Part shown: positions 44,745 to 53,039 of the stretch, piece by piece | How the letters are laid out: each line of letters opens with the position of its first letter | How positions within the stretch are numbered: position 1 is the stretch's first letter | DNA from: Myxococcales bacterium | Lineage (GTDB): Bacteria > Myxococcota_A > Polyangia > Palsa-1104 | Direction of reading: 5' to 3' | NCBI GenBank assembly: GCA_028287105.1 | Contig: JAQBQH010000052.1 | Span: 1-53,920 of the forward strand | DNA length: 53,920 nt | Position numbers and translations under genes: made by a program | Notes under the pieces: generated by a model | Seen by the model: only the letters and a program-made list of their open reading frames with translations | The model's database searches: none | What the model was told of the DNA's origin: nothing

Positions 44745-45296
44745 ATGCGTGGGACGGCCTGCCTCCTTCTGATGCTCGCGGCGCTCGGTGGGTGTAACCG
44801 CAAGAAGCAGGTGGCGCCCGAGGCGGCCGCGAGCTCACGCCCGGCGGACTTCACCGAGCGGTTCGATTCGAAGAACGGGCTCCTGACGCTGCACTTCCCG
44901 GCCGGATTCAAGGCCAGCCAGGACGGCAAGCACTCGGTCATCCTCGCGCGCAACCTGCCCGACGGGCGTGACGAGGCCATCTCGTTCGTAGCGGTACCGC
45001 ATCCCATCACGAACGACCTGACGAAGTTTTCGCACGCGGTGCAGGAGGCGGGCGCGTCGAAGCTCAACAAGTTCCACCTCGACGCCCAACACGCCGCGCG
45101 CTGCAACGGCAACGACGGCATGGAGGTGGTCGGCACCTGGGTCGACGCCGACAGCAACGTCACCATCACGCGCAAGAGCTGTGCGTTCCTGCACGCCGGC
45201 CACGGCTTCGCCTTTTCCTATTCGATCCCGCAAGAGCTCGCCGCCGGCCACGATGCGCTGCTGCACGCGATCGTCGAAGCGGCCGAGCTCAAGTAG
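44745..45296 (+). CDS. lipoprotein of unknown function
   Basis: 183 residues. The lipobox is AALGGC (Cys near residue 17), followed by NRKKQVAPEAA. The mature domain is alpha/beta with LLTLHFPAGFKASQ, NLPDGRDEAISFVAVPHP, ISKKxxx-like basic stretches and a late SYSIPQELAAGHDALLHAIV. I recognise no family. It resembles the many ~150-residue periplasmic domains that bind small molecules or partner proteins. The start is ATG 45745-independent and set at ATG 44745, 103 bases from the divergent response regulator start. A hairpin follows its stop. Location is probably the outer-membrane inner leaflet. Confidence 0.6.
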   Translation: MRGTACLLLMLAALGGCNRKKQVAPEAAASSRPADFTERFDSKNGLLTLHFPAGFKASQDGKHSVILARNLPDGRDEAISFVAVPHPITNDLTKFSHAVQEAGASKLNKFHLDAQHAARCNGNDGMEVVGTWVDADSNVTITRKSCAFLHAGHGFAFSYSIPQELAAGHDALLHAIVEAAELK

Positions 45297-45299
45297 CCC

Positions 45300-45320
45300 G
45301 CGCGACGGTCGCGCTAGTTT
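45300..45320. terminator. hairpin between convergent genes, possible bidirectional terminator
   Basis: GCGCGA (45300-45305) and TCGCGC (45309-45314) pair around a CGG loop, and TAGTTT follows on the plus strand. It sits exactly between the stops of the lipoprotein (45296) and of the GlxA-type regulator (45314). The T-run is short, so termination is only likely. Confidence 0.4.
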
Positions 45321-46273
45321 CGGACGCGCAGCTCGCGGACGCCGCGGCCGGTCTTGCGACGCAGGAGCGTGCGCAACGTCACCCCGTCGCCGTAGCCAAC
45401 CTCGGCCGCGATCTCGTCGACCGTGCCGTCGCTGGTCTGCAACAGGTGCACCGCGCGCTCGACGCGCAGATCTTGAACGTACTCGAGCGGCGTCTTGCCG
45501 AGCACACGATGGAGCCGGCGCGCCAGCGTCCGTTCACTCGTGCCGACCGCCCGCGCGGCCTCCTCGAGCGAGAAGCGGTCGACGAGGTGTCGGCGCGCCC
45601 ACTTCTCGAAGCGCTCGACGGCGGGATCGGCGTGCGCCAGATGATCGGGGATGGCGTAGCTCGCCTGCGAAGATCGCGAATCGAGGATGAGGTAGCGCGC
45701 CGTGAGCGCCGCCAGTGCGGGGCTGCGACGGCGCACCAGCCACAGCGCCAGATCGAGGTGCGCCAGCGCCGCGCCGGCGCTGGCGAAGCGGCCCGCCTCG
45801 ACGATCATGCGCGAGTCGTCCAGCTCGACCTTGGGATAGCGCTGGCGGAACAGCGGCGCCAGCCACCAGGTGGTGGTCGCGACGCGCCCGTCGAGCAGCC
45901 CGCTCTCGGCCAGCACGAACGTGGCGGTACAGGCGGCGGCCACGCGCGCCCCCGCCTTCGCCCGGTGGCGCAGCCAGGCGCCCGCCTCCGCCACGTCGCG
46001 CCGCGCCAGCGCCGCCGTCAGCGTCTCGGGCGTCTTACAGCCGAGGGCCGGCACGACGACGAGGTCGGGCGCACGCCCGAGCCCCGCCGGCTCGACCGGC
46101 ACGATCAGCCCCTGCTGCGTCTGCACGCGGCGACGCAGGCCGACGCGCTCGACGACGAAGCGCGACGCGCTGCGGCCGTCGCCGGCGAGGTCGTTGGCGG
46201 TGGCGAGCGTGTCGAGCACCGCCGCCAGGCCGATGTCGAACACGCCATCGAGAACGAGCACCTGGATGCGCAT
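45314..46273 (-). CDS. GlxA-family AraC-type transcriptional regulator
   Basis: 319 residues. The N-terminal DJ-1/PfpI-like GATase domain (residues ~1-180) has PDLVVVPALGCKTPE and VAAACTATFVLAESGLLDGR, with the nucleophile-position Cys in AACTAT. The C-terminal AraC helix-turn-helix pair (~215-319) has LEEAARAVGTSERTLARRLH and VDEIAAEVGYGDGVTLRTL. GlxA-type regulators sense a small metabolite and activate nearby genes. It is divergent from the ABM-fold enzyme at 46357 across 83 bases, which is its most likely target. The start is ATG 46273. Cytoplasmic. Confidence 0.9.
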   Translation of the reverse strand: MRIQVLVLDGVFDIGLAAVLDTLATANDLAGDGRSASRFVVERVGLRRRVQTQQGLIVPVEPAGLGRAPDLVVVPALGCKTPETLTAALARRDVAEAGAWLRHRAKAGARVAAACTATFVLAESGLLDGRVATTTWWLAPLFRQRYPKVELDDSRMIVEAGRFASAGAALAHLDLALWLVRRRSPALAALTARYLILDSRSSQASYAIPDHLAHADPAVERFEKWARRHLVDRFSLEEAARAVGTSERTLARRLHRVLGKTPLEYVQDLRVERAVHLLQTSDGTVDEIAAEVGYGDGVTLRTLLRRKTGRGVRELRVRN

Positions 46274-46356
46274 GGCAGGAATGCTATCATTATTGTCGCT
46301 CTTGCCACCTGGCGGTCGTCACCCCCAGAGCTAGATTGTGGTCCTGGAGGTGACAG

Positions 46357-46662
46357 ATGGTGAAACTAGGACTACTGGCGCGGCTCGAGGCCAAGCCGGG
46401 CAAAGAGGCAGAGGTGGGCAGCTTCATCGAGGGCGCGCTGACGTTGGCCAACAAGGAGCCGTCGACGATCGCGTGGTTCGCGGTGCGGCTCGGCCCGTCG
46501 ACGTTCGGCATCTTCGACGTCTTCCCCCACGAGGCCGGCAGGCAGGCGCACCTCAATGGGCCGATCGCGCAGGCGCTCATGGCCAAAGCGTCGGAGCTGT
46601 TGTCGAAGCCTCCGACGATCGAGCCGCTCGAGGTGCTCGCCGCCAAGCTCCCCACGGCGTAG
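46357..46662 (+). CDS. antibiotic-biosynthesis-monooxygenase (ABM) fold enzyme
   Basis: 101 residues, one dimeric ferredoxin-like ABM domain: MVKLGLLARLEAKPGKEAEV, then EPSTIAWFAVRLGPSTFGIFDVF and HLNGPIAQALMAKASELL. The family includes cofactor-free monooxygenases acting on quinol-like rings and heme-degrading enzymes, and many members of unknown activity. GGAGGTGA lies directly before the ATG at 46357, an excellent ribosome site. It is divergent from the GlxA-type regulator, suggesting inducible expression in response to an aromatic or quinone compound. Cytoplasmic. The substrate is inference only. Confidence 0.85.
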   Translation: MVKLGLLARLEAKPGKEAEVGSFIEGALTLANKEPSTIAWFAVRLGPSTFGIFDVFPHEAGRQAHLNGPIAQALMAKASELLSKPPTIEPLEVLAAKLPTA

Positions 46663-46730
46663 CTCGCGCGACCGTCGCCGTCGCCGCGCGGTGCTCGCAA
46701 GCCGCGCGGCGCGGACGATGGGTGGAAGGC

Positions 46731-49157
46731 TCAGTAGGTGGCGGCGCGGATGACGCAGTTGCCGGTGTCGGCGACGTAGACGATGCGACGGGTGCCGTCG
46801 ACGGCGACGCCGAGCGGATGCACGAGCGTCGCGCCCGGCGCGGCCAGCGAGCGGACGGTGCCGCCGGTGCTGTCGATGAGACGTACGGTGTCGTTGCCGC
46901 CATCGCCGACGACCAGCGCGCTGTCGCGACGCGCGATCTGGCCGAGCGGGCAGAGCTGGGCCGAGCCGATGGGACCGTCGCGAAAGCCGGCGGCGCCGGC
47001 GATGGTGACGAGCGCGCCGTCGGCGTTGCGCGCCAAGAGAGCGCAGTGGCCGCTGTCGACGATGTAGAGCTTGCCGCTGTCGGCGTAGGCGCCGGTGAGG
47101 AAGGTTCCGGCGGCGAGCGCGGGCTGATCCACCGCGCCGCCGGGATGCACGACGGTGAGCCCACCGACCTGGGCGTCGACGACGTAGATGGTTCCGTCGG
47201 CGGCGGCGGTGATGCCACCGGGGGCGGTGATGGTCGGGCGCGTCAGCACGGTCGTGACACTGCCGTCGCTCGCCGCGCGACGCACACTGCCGGCGACGCG
47301 GTCGGCCACCCAAACGCTGCCGTCGGGGGCGGTCGCCAGGGCCCATGGTGCGTGGAAGCTGGCAGCGGTCGCCGCACCGTCGGCATCCCCGCTGACGCCC
47401 GAGCCGCTGAAGGGCGCGACCGTGCGATCGGCGCTGGCCGCGACCCGACGCACGCGATGGGCGGCGGCATCGGCGACGAGGAGCGTGCCGTCCGCGAGCA
47501 GCGTCAGGCCCGTCGGGGCGGCGAAGCGCGCCGCGGTTCCGGCGCCGTCCGCGACACGACAATCGCCGACCGCGCCGGCGATCACCGGGAGCGACGCGGG
47601 CGCCTGGGTCAGATCGGCGGTGGCCCAGCCGTTGGCCGCGCCGAGCGTGTCCTCGGGCGCCACCGGTGCGCCGCCGGCGTGCGCGACGAGGTTGCGGACG
47701 ATCCGTTGCGCCTTGACCTGGCCGCGTGGCCCCGACAGCGTCGCGGGAAAGCGGATCGATGCCGCCGAGAAGACGAACGAGGTCGGCGACGACTCGTAGA
47801 TCGTCGCCTGCGCGGCGTCATTGGTCGCTTCGTAGTCGCCGCTCACCGTCGGTGATTGCGCGACGACGGCCAGACCGGCCGGCGTGGCGCCGTTGGTCTG
47901 CGTGAAATCGCTCTCGAGGCCGACCAGGCCCGGGATGCGATCGCCGTCATGCACACCGAGACCGGCGTAGAGCCAATGGCTCGCGTTCGACACGCGCCAC
48001 GGAAAGTCTGCGAAGTGCCAGTCGCCGCTCATGACGCCGAGCAGCGCGTTTTCCGGGCGCTTGAGGAGCGTGCTGCGAAACGCAGCGGTGACGTCGGCGT
48101 CGTTCTTGCCATACAGCGGATCGAGGCTGGCCGCCTCCTTGTACGCGATCATGCGGCGGTCCGGCATGCCGTCGGCGCCGGGCGCGAAGCGCACCTGCCA
48201 GAAGCCGATGTTGGCGCCGAGAAATGCGAGCGATACGCCGCCGGCGCGCGCGGCCTCGTAGTGATCGCGCATCGCGCGCGACCAATATTCGTCGTGCGCC
48301 AGAACCATCGCCAGGCGCGCGCGCGGTAGGAGTGACGCGTCGGCGTGGACGTCGCGGTCGGTGGCGTAGGCGACGTCGTAGCCGTTGGCCTCGAGGTACT
48401 CCACCGTCGGCATGGCGCTATAAAGGAAGAAGCCGCCCTGCTGGCCGGCCTCGTACGGGCGATCGAACGAGACCTGGTAGGCGTGACCGGCGGCGAGGCC
48501 GTAGCGGCTGTCCAGATACAGGCTCTCGCCACCCCACCCGTTGTACGCCTGATCGGTATTGGTCGGCAGCACGGCCAGCACGTCGACGGGGCGGCGATCG
48601 CGCACGACGAACGGCACGAAGCGCGCGGTCCCGTCCGCGAGCGCGACGCGCGCCAGGTAGACGCCGCTCGGCCAATCGGCGCCGGCGGTGACGGAGAACG
48701 TCTTCGGCCAGCTGCACTCGACGAGACCGGTCGCCGGATCGAGCGCCGGTGCCGGCTGCGGATCGAGCGTCGTCGTGCCGTTCGCCAGCTTGCGTCCGCC
48801 GGCGCCGCCGTAGTGGCCGAGACGATAGATCTGCCAGGTGGCGTCGGCGTGGGCGCTGGCCGAGACGTGCACGTCGAGCGTCTCGCCGGCGAAGATCGAT
48901 TGCGGGCGGGCGTACAGGCCGAAGCCGGGATCGCCCGCGCCGTTATCGGTATGCCAATTGGAATCGCCGGGCTTCTGGTTCTCGTTCCACACGAGGTCGG
49001 GCGTCCGCGGGAGCGAGGGGGGATCGATGCCACCATCGTCCCCCGCCACCGGCGGCTCGCCGCCGTCGGGCATCATCGGCGTCGTCGTCGTCATCGTTGG
49101 CGCGCGGCCGCCGCAGCCGGCCAGAAGCGCCGCGAACATCATGCAGAATCTGCTCAC
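46731..49157 (-). CDS. dimethylformamidase-like/NHL-repeat lipoprotein
   Basis: 808 residues. Lipobox ALLAGC lies near residue 15, followed by a Thr/Pro linker. Residues ~50-490 resemble the large-subunit C-terminal domain of N,N-dimethylformamidase (DMFA2_C): LDVHVSASAHADATWQIYRLG, LAVLPTNTDQAYNGWGGESLY, VLAHDEYWSRAMRDHYEAA and FLGANIGFWQVRF. The last ~280 residues are NHL-like beta-propeller repeats (GLTLLADGTLLVADAAAHRV, ALATAPDGSVWVADRVAG, GVAVDGTRRIVYVADTGN). The fusion on a lipoprotein suggests a surface or periplasmic protein; amidase activity is not shown. GTG 49157 gives a full signal; ATG 49142 is the alternative. Confidence 0.75.
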   Translation of the reverse strand: MSRFCMMFAALLAGCGGRAPTMTTTTPMMPDGGEPPVAGDDGGIDPPSLPRTPDLVWNENQKPGDSNWHTDNGAGDPGFGLYARPQSIFAGETLDVHVSASAHADATWQIYRLGHYGGAGGRKLANGTTTLDPQPAPALDPATGLVECSWPKTFSVTAGADWPSGVYLARVALADGTARFVPFVVRDRRPVDVLAVLPTNTDQAYNGWGGESLYLDSRYGLAAGHAYQVSFDRPYEAGQQGGFFLYSAMPTVEYLEANGYDVAYATDRDVHADASLLPRARLAMVLAHDEYWSRAMRDHYEAARAGGVSLAFLGANIGFWQVRFAPGADGMPDRRMIAYKEAASLDPLYGKNDADVTAAFRSTLLKRPENALLGVMSGDWHFADFPWRVSNASHWLYAGLGVHDGDRIPGLVGLESDFTQTNGATPAGLAVVAQSPTVSGDYEATNDAAQATIYESSPTSFVFSAASIRFPATLSGPRGQVKAQRIVRNLVAHAGGAPVAPEDTLGAANGWATADLTQAPASLPVIAGAVGDCRVADGAGTAARFAAPTGLTLLADGTLLVADAAAHRVRRVAASADRTVAPFSGSGVSGDADGAATAASFHAPWALATAPDGSVWVADRVAGSVRRAASDGSVTTVLTRPTITAPGGITAAADGTIYVVDAQVGGLTVVHPGGAVDQPALAAGTFLTGAYADSGKLYIVDSGHCALLARNADGALVTIAGAAGFRDGPIGSAQLCPLGQIARRDSALVVGDGGNDTVRLIDSTGGTVRSLAAPGATLVHPLGVAVDGTRRIVYVADTGNCVIRAATY

Positions 49158-49208
49158 TCAGGGGTTCTATGCACGGCGAGCGTGCCGGCACCGCCCGATC
49201 GGCCGGGA

Positions 49209-50033
49209 TCAGGCGGCGGAAGGACGGGACGCGGCGATGGCCATGCGTTGCGCGACGCCGGACGTGAGCGCGAAGGTGCAGGCGAGCGTGCGGAACAGCT
49301 CTTCGACCGGGCGAAGCTCCGCGTGTTCGAGGTGCAGCGCGAAGCCGACCGTGCCCGCGGCATCGTAGAGGAGCCAGCAAAACTGGGTCGCCGCCAGCAG
49401 CATCCACGCCCAGCCGAGCGCGCCGCCGCGCAGCGCCAGCGCCGTCAGCAGCACCGGCACGATCAACAAGAGCGTGATGAGATCGCCGACGTCGGAGGCG
49501 AGCCCGGCGAAGCCTTGCAGGTTGCCGCCGAGGAGGTCGCGGCCGTCGACGTAGATCGACTGACCGACGACGACGAGAACGACGACGGTGAAGCTGATGC
49601 CGATCACCCGGCGGGTCGTCGGCGCAAACGGCGCCTCGAGGCCGGTCTCCTTCCACGCTCGCGCCAGCATGAACGTGCCGATGACGGCGCAGAGGTTCGA
49701 GACCAGCACGATGGTGCCGCGGACCCGCATCGCCATCGGCGAAAATCCGGTCACGCCGCTGTGCGCCGGCGGCGCGAAGAACAGATCGATGACGAGCAGC
49801 AAGAGGTAGCTGCCGCACAGGAACGCCCACGCGCGCTGTAGATAGTCGCCGCGGCGGAAGCCGAGCGCGGCCCAGAGGCAGCCGAAGGTTGCCAGCCCCT
49901 TCACGGCGATGATCTCGTAGCGATAGAAATGGAGCCGGGTCGCACCCGGCGCGGTCGCCAACACCCCCGCCACGAGCACCAGGCAGGCGACGAGCGGCAC
50001 CAGGAGCAGCGCTCGGTACTTCGACAGGTTCAT
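49209..50033 (-). CDS. multi-TM membrane protein, copy 2 of the duplicated module
   Basis: 274 residues with about seven or eight hydrophobic segments, paralogous to 4181..5017. It has RLHFYRYEIIAVKGLATFGC, GFRRGDYLQRAW, FMLARAW and PVLLTALALRGGALGWAW in the same order. The N-terminus is MNLSKYRALLLVPLVACLV. Its ATG (50033) overlaps the stop of the upstream 79-residue protein as ATGA, exactly as in copy 1. No enzyme motif is visible. The gene is followed by the DMFA-like lipoprotein after 51 bases, on the same strand. Function unknown; a complex with the 79-residue protein is the simplest model. Confidence 0.8.
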   Translation of the reverse strand: MNLSKYRALLLVPLVACLVLVAGVLATAPGATRLHFYRYEIIAVKGLATFGCLWAALGFRRGDYLQRAWAFLCGSYLLLLVIDLFFAPPAHSGVTGFSPMAMRVRGTIVLVSNLCAVIGTFMLARAWKETGLEAPFAPTTRRVIGISFTVVVLVVVGQSIYVDGRDLLGGNLQGFAGLASDVGDLITLLLIVPVLLTALALRGGALGWAWMLLAATQFCWLLYDAAGTVGFALHLEHAELRPVEELFRTLACTFALTSGVAQRMAIAASRPSAA

Positions 50034-50269
50034 ATCACCAGCTCCTTGCGGATCGTATTGACGAACTCTTCACATGCCTCGGAGCCGATGAGCGTGCGCA
50101 GCATCGGTCGGAGGGCGGCGAGCAGGAGCGGCACGTCGTCGAAGGTGACCTGCTCGGGCGTCTTCTTGAGCGAGCGCGCGGCGAACGTCTTCACGGCGTT
50201 GCGTGCGGTGTGGGGGCCGAGCGAGAGGGCGAGCTGGTCACGGATGACGTCGGATGGGGAGATGGGAAT
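50030..50269 (-). CDS. 79-aa conserved small protein, copy 2, apparent ATT start
   Basis: Reading from an ATT codon at 50269 gives exactly 79 residues that align without gaps to the copy at 5014..5253, with about 40 identities, including LGPHTAR, KTFA, TPEQ and RPMLRTLIG near the same positions. No ATG, GTG or TTG lies in frame between the upstream stop (50305) and that point, and the next GTG (50194) would remove the conserved LGPHTARN segment. GAGGA lies 7 bases upstream of the ATT on the coding strand. The stop overlaps the membrane gene as ATGA. Function unknown. An assembly base error at the start is the alternative. Confidence 0.8.
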   Translation of the reverse strand: MPISPSDVIRDQLALSLGPHTARNAVKTFAARSLKKTPEQVTFDDVPLLLAALRPMLRTLIGSEACEEFVNTIRKELVI

Positions 50270-50332
50270 GAGCGTGTCCTCGGGCTGCCGTCGCGGATCA
50301 TATTACCACGAGCTCTTACCGCGTGGGAACGG

Positions 50333-51427
50333 CTACTGGTCGCAGGTGACCGGCGAGGTGTCGAGGAGCACGTCGTCGACGTAGAGATCGAACGGGGGCT
50401 GCGCGGTCACGGGCTGATAAAAGAAGAGACCGATGCCGAGCTGGTCGAGCTTCGCCGGCGGTTGGGTCGTGGTCATGAGCGGCCCCAGCGACGGGACCTG
50501 GACGCCGGACAGCGACAGGCTGCCCGCGAGGTCGACGCGCCACACGTAACAGGTCCATTCGCCGTAGCCGGGCGCGGCGCCGCTCAGCTTGCCGCCGCTG
50601 CCGATCCAGCTCGACAGGCTGGTACGATTGCCTGCGACGGAGACGCCGATGCCGGCCGTCGTGACCGCGTTGTCGGCCACCAAGATGCGAACGTCGTCGC
50701 TGCCGGCGGGCGGATGCGGCAGCCACATCCAGACGCGCACCCAGAAGCTCGCGGCGTCGGCGAACGCGGGAAACGTCGCCACCTCGCTGATGTCGACGCC
50801 GCCCGAGCCGCCCACGGGTATCGCCGGCGTGCGCAGGTGCAGCGACTGCGTGCCGCGATGGACGAAGCGCGCGTCGCTGTTGATCTCGATGATGCCGGTC
50901 GCGTCGCCGCGGCCCTGCCGCCAGCGGCTCGCGGAGAGGCCGGTCTCGAAGTCGTCGCAGAAGGGCACGCGGGTCGCGGCGGCGCAGGCGGTCACGCTGC
51001 CGCCGCAGGCATCGCCGCGACCGTCGCCGTCGGCGTCGGCCTGGTCGCCGTTGGCGATGGTCGGGCAGTCGTCGAGCTCATCGGGCACGCCGTCGGCGTC
51101 GGCGTCGGCGGTCGTCGTCGCGACGGCGATGGCGGCGTGCGCCTGGCGGCCCACGATGGTGGTGACGCGGGTCCCGCCGAGCACGGGCGCGCCGCCGACG
51201 ACGACGCGCAGGACGTCGACCCGATCGGGCAGCTCGACGACGATGGTTCCCGGTAGCTTGGCGGTCGCGGGGCGATCGCGGACGAGCGCGCCGAAGCGGT
51301 CGTAGACGCTCACCAGGAGGCCCGCCGCCGGCGCGCCGTCGGCCGATGTCACGTCGACCAGCACCGTCGTCGGTGCGGAGCAACCCAACACACAAGCCGC
51401 GAGCGCGGCGATGCCGCAGCGGCGCAC
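50333..51427 (-). CDS. lipoprotein with TSP3-like segment and jelly-roll-like domain
   Basis: 364 residues. The signal is VRRCGIAALAACVLGC, with lipobox LGC. After a short beta-rich part (VDVTSADGAPAAGLLVSVYD), a Ca-binding tract DADADGVPDELDDCP and DADGDGRGDACGG resembles thrombospondin type-3 repeats. The C-terminal ~200 residues are a beta-sandwich, concanavalin-like layout with FCDDFETGLSASRWRQG, TQSLHLRTP and ASFWVRVWMWLP, like carbohydrate-binding or glycan-active modules. A role in binding polysaccharide is inferred. GTG 51427 is chosen because GGAG lies 5 bases upstream; adjacent GTG 51430 and a distant ATG are alternatives. Confidence 0.7.
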   Translation of the reverse strand: MRRCGIAALAACVLGCSAPTTVLVDVTSADGAPAAGLLVSVYDRFGALVRDRPATAKLPGTIVVELPDRVDVLRVVVGGAPVLGGTRVTTIVGRQAHAAIAVATTTADADADGVPDELDDCPTIANGDQADADGDGRGDACGGSVTACAAATRVPFCDDFETGLSASRWRQGRGDATGIIEINSDARFVHRGTQSLHLRTPAIPVGGSGGVDISEVATFPAFADAASFWVRVWMWLPHPPAGSDDVRILVADNAVTTAGIGVSVAGNRTSLSSWIGSGGKLSGAAPGYGEWTCYVWRVDLAGSLSLSGVQVPSLGPLMTTTQPPAKLDQLGIGLFFYQPVTAQPPFDLYVDDVLLDTSPVTCDQ

Positions 51428-51547
51428 CACAGCTCCAGTATCCACCCGGTCGGGAAAATGAAGAAGTGTCGTTTTCGCGGCCATCGATTTGACTGCCTCG
51501 AACCGCGGTTCGCTGGCATCCTCGTTGTCACCGCCAGGGGGCAAAAA

Positions 51548-51937
51548 TTGGCGAACGGCGGGGTGCTGCTGCTCGATGACGACGACGACCTGCGCGACGT
51601 GTTGGGCGATCTCGTCCGTTTGTTGACGGGACGCTCGTGCCTGACCCTGCGCAGCCTCTCCGAGGTGGTCGCCCGTCGCGACGAGGTGCTCGCCTGCGGG
51701 CTGGCCATCCTCGACATCAACCTGGGTCGGGGACAGCCTAGCGGGATCGACGCCTACGCCTGGCTCGAACGTGAAGGCTTCCGCGGGCGCGTCGCCTTCC
51801 TCACCGGCCACGCGTCGAGCCATCCTCTCGTCGCTCGCGCGGGCGGGCTCGGCGCTGCGCGTGTCTACCAGAAGCCGATCGGCCTTGCCGAGCTGCGCCA
51901 GCTCCTGGCCGCGCCGCCGCCGGGCGTGACGGCATGA
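51548..51937 (+). CDS. receiver-domain response regulator
   Basis: 129 residues. The receiver marks are LLLDDDDDLRDV with the acidic pocket, LAILDINLG with the phospho-acceptor Asp56, FLTGHAS with Thr and VYQKPIG with Lys. TTG 51548 is chosen because GGGGG lies 6 bases upstream and it puts the Asp at the usual position near 56; an ATG at 51458 would add 30 residues of unlike character. No DNA-binding domain. It overlaps the next gene as ATGA, so it is the dedicated partner of the kinase-like protein. Divergent from the TSP3 lipoprotein. Confidence 0.82.
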   Translation: MANGGVLLLDDDDDLRDVLGDLVRLLTGRSCLTLRSLSEVVARRDEVLACGLAILDINLGRGQPSGIDAYAWLEREGFRGRVAFLTGHASSHPLVARAGGLGAARVYQKPIGLAELRQLLAAPPPGVTA

Positions 51938-52797
51938 GCGATCACGTCGACTCGACGCACGCGCGCATCGCCTGGCGCGGCGCGCTGCTCGCCGCGGTGC
52001 TCAACGCCGTCGGATCGCCGTTGGAGCTCGTCCTCGCGCGTAACGTACCCGGCATGCCGCTCTGGCCCCCGCTCGCCGCGGCGGCGATCGGGTTGGTGCT
52101 GATCGCCTTTCTGGTTCACGGTCGACATCGGCCGACGCGCGCCGGTGCCGCCATCGCCTTTCTCACCAACACCGCGACCGTCGTGGCCATGCTCTGCATC
52201 GACAACGCGCACTGGGCGACCCTGGGCGCGCACTGGGCGCCGTTCCAGGCCCAGAAGCTGGGCGCGCTCACCGTCGGCTTGTTGACGCCCGAGATCGCCG
52301 TCGGGATCATCAGCATCCTCGCCTACGCGGCGACCGCCGTGGTGCAGTGGGCGCTGTTCGCGCCGTCGGTGCGCGCGGAGCTGGCGCGCGGCGAGCCGAT
52401 GGTGACCTGCATCTTTGCGCTCTTCGGCATCGCCATCCTGATCGTCGGAACGCGGCGCTACGCCATCGAACGACGCCTCGTCGAGAAGCAGCGCGAGGCG
52501 GCGGCGCTCGAGCAGCTCGCGCGGGCGCTGATGGCCGTGCGCGACTTCGCCAATACGCCGCTGCAGACCATCGAGAGCGCGACCGCCCTGGCGCGCATGC
52601 TCCACCCCGACGCCGCTGCGCAGCTGGAGCGGATCGAACGCGCGCTCGAGCGGCTGCGCGGGCTCAACCAGATCCTGTCGCGACACGAGGCGCACATCCA
52701 TTGGGAGCCGGGCGACGAGTCGTTCGACGCCGTCGACCGCCTGGTGGAGGGCGCCGAGGACGAGGCCCCCAAGCCCCCCCGACGCGAGCCGGTCTAG
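51934..52797 (+). CDS. degenerate histidine-kinase-like membrane protein without H-box His or ATPase domain
   Basis: 287 residues. About six hydrophobic helices occupy residues ~12-180, followed by a coiled linker (EKQREAAALEQLARAL) and a helical-hairpin region like a DHp domain: MAVRDFANTPLQTIESAT, then QLERIERALERLRGLNQIL. The residue where the phospho-histidine of a normal H-box lies is Arg, and there is no HATPase domain before the stop. The final ~40 residues are acidic and Pro-rich. It is coupled to the receiver by an ATGA overlap. It may bind the receiver in a phosphorylation-independent or sequestering way. No partner kinase is nearby. Confidence 0.7.
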   Translation: MSDHVDSTHARIAWRGALLAAVLNAVGSPLELVLARNVPGMPLWPPLAAAAIGLVLIAFLVHGRHRPTRAGAAIAFLTNTATVVAMLCIDNAHWATLGAHWAPFQAQKLGALTVGLLTPEIAVGIISILAYAATAVVQWALFAPSVRAELARGEPMVTCIFALFGIAILIVGTRRYAIERRLVEKQREAAALEQLARALMAVRDFANTPLQTIESATALARMLHPDAAAQLERIERALERLRGLNQILSRHEAHIHWEPGDESFDAVDRLVEGAEDEAPKPPRREPV

Positions 52798-52843
52798 TCG
52801 CGGGCCCCGCGAGCCCAGGAACGTCCCTCGACCTCCGGACACG

Positions 52844-52869
52844 AAAAAGGCCCGCTTTCGCGAGCCCTT
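52844..52869 (-). terminator. intrinsic terminator of the tRNA-Ala remnant
   Basis: On the minus strand AAGGGCTCGC, a GAAA loop and GCGGGCCTTT form a ten-base stem with wobbles and a GNRA loop, followed by T residues. It lies 10 bases beyond the tRNA 3' half, exactly where a tRNA transcript would end. Confidence 0.85.
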
Positions 52870-52878
52870 CCGTACTAG

Positions 52879-52922
52879 TGGAGCTGAAGGGGATCGAACC
52901 CTCGGCCTCTAGAGTGCGATTC
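52879..52922 (-). pseudogene. 3' half of a tRNA-Ala(CGC) gene, probable integration attachment site
   Basis: From the minus strand, 42 bases fit tRNA positions 32-73 without a gap. The anticodon loop is ATCGCAC with anticodon CGC, the 3' anticodon stem is TCTAG, the variable loop is AGGCC, the T stem and loop are GAGGG-TTCGATC-CCCTT, the acceptor strand is CAGCTCC and the discriminator is A. Identity continues two bases into the 5' anticodon stem (to 52922) and then stops. The expected 5' half (acceptor GGGGCTG, D-arm) is absent from the next 80 bases. No CCA is encoded. An intact terminator follows. This is the structure left by a tRNA-targeting integrase: the displaced 3' half marks one end of an element. 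Confidence 0.85.
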
Positions 52923-53039
52923 CCGTCTTACACGAGTCGAATCATAGGGTTGTGAGTCGTCGTTTTTTCCGCTCGCGACGAGATCCCAGGCTTTCTCAAT
53001 CGTTGCCGCGGAAAAACGAAGAATGTACGCTTCCTCGAC

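Noticed and set aside
52870-52960. A complete tRNA-Ala gene
   Set aside because: The 5' acceptor and D-arm are not found within the needed distance, and pairing of the anticodon stem fails beyond two bases.
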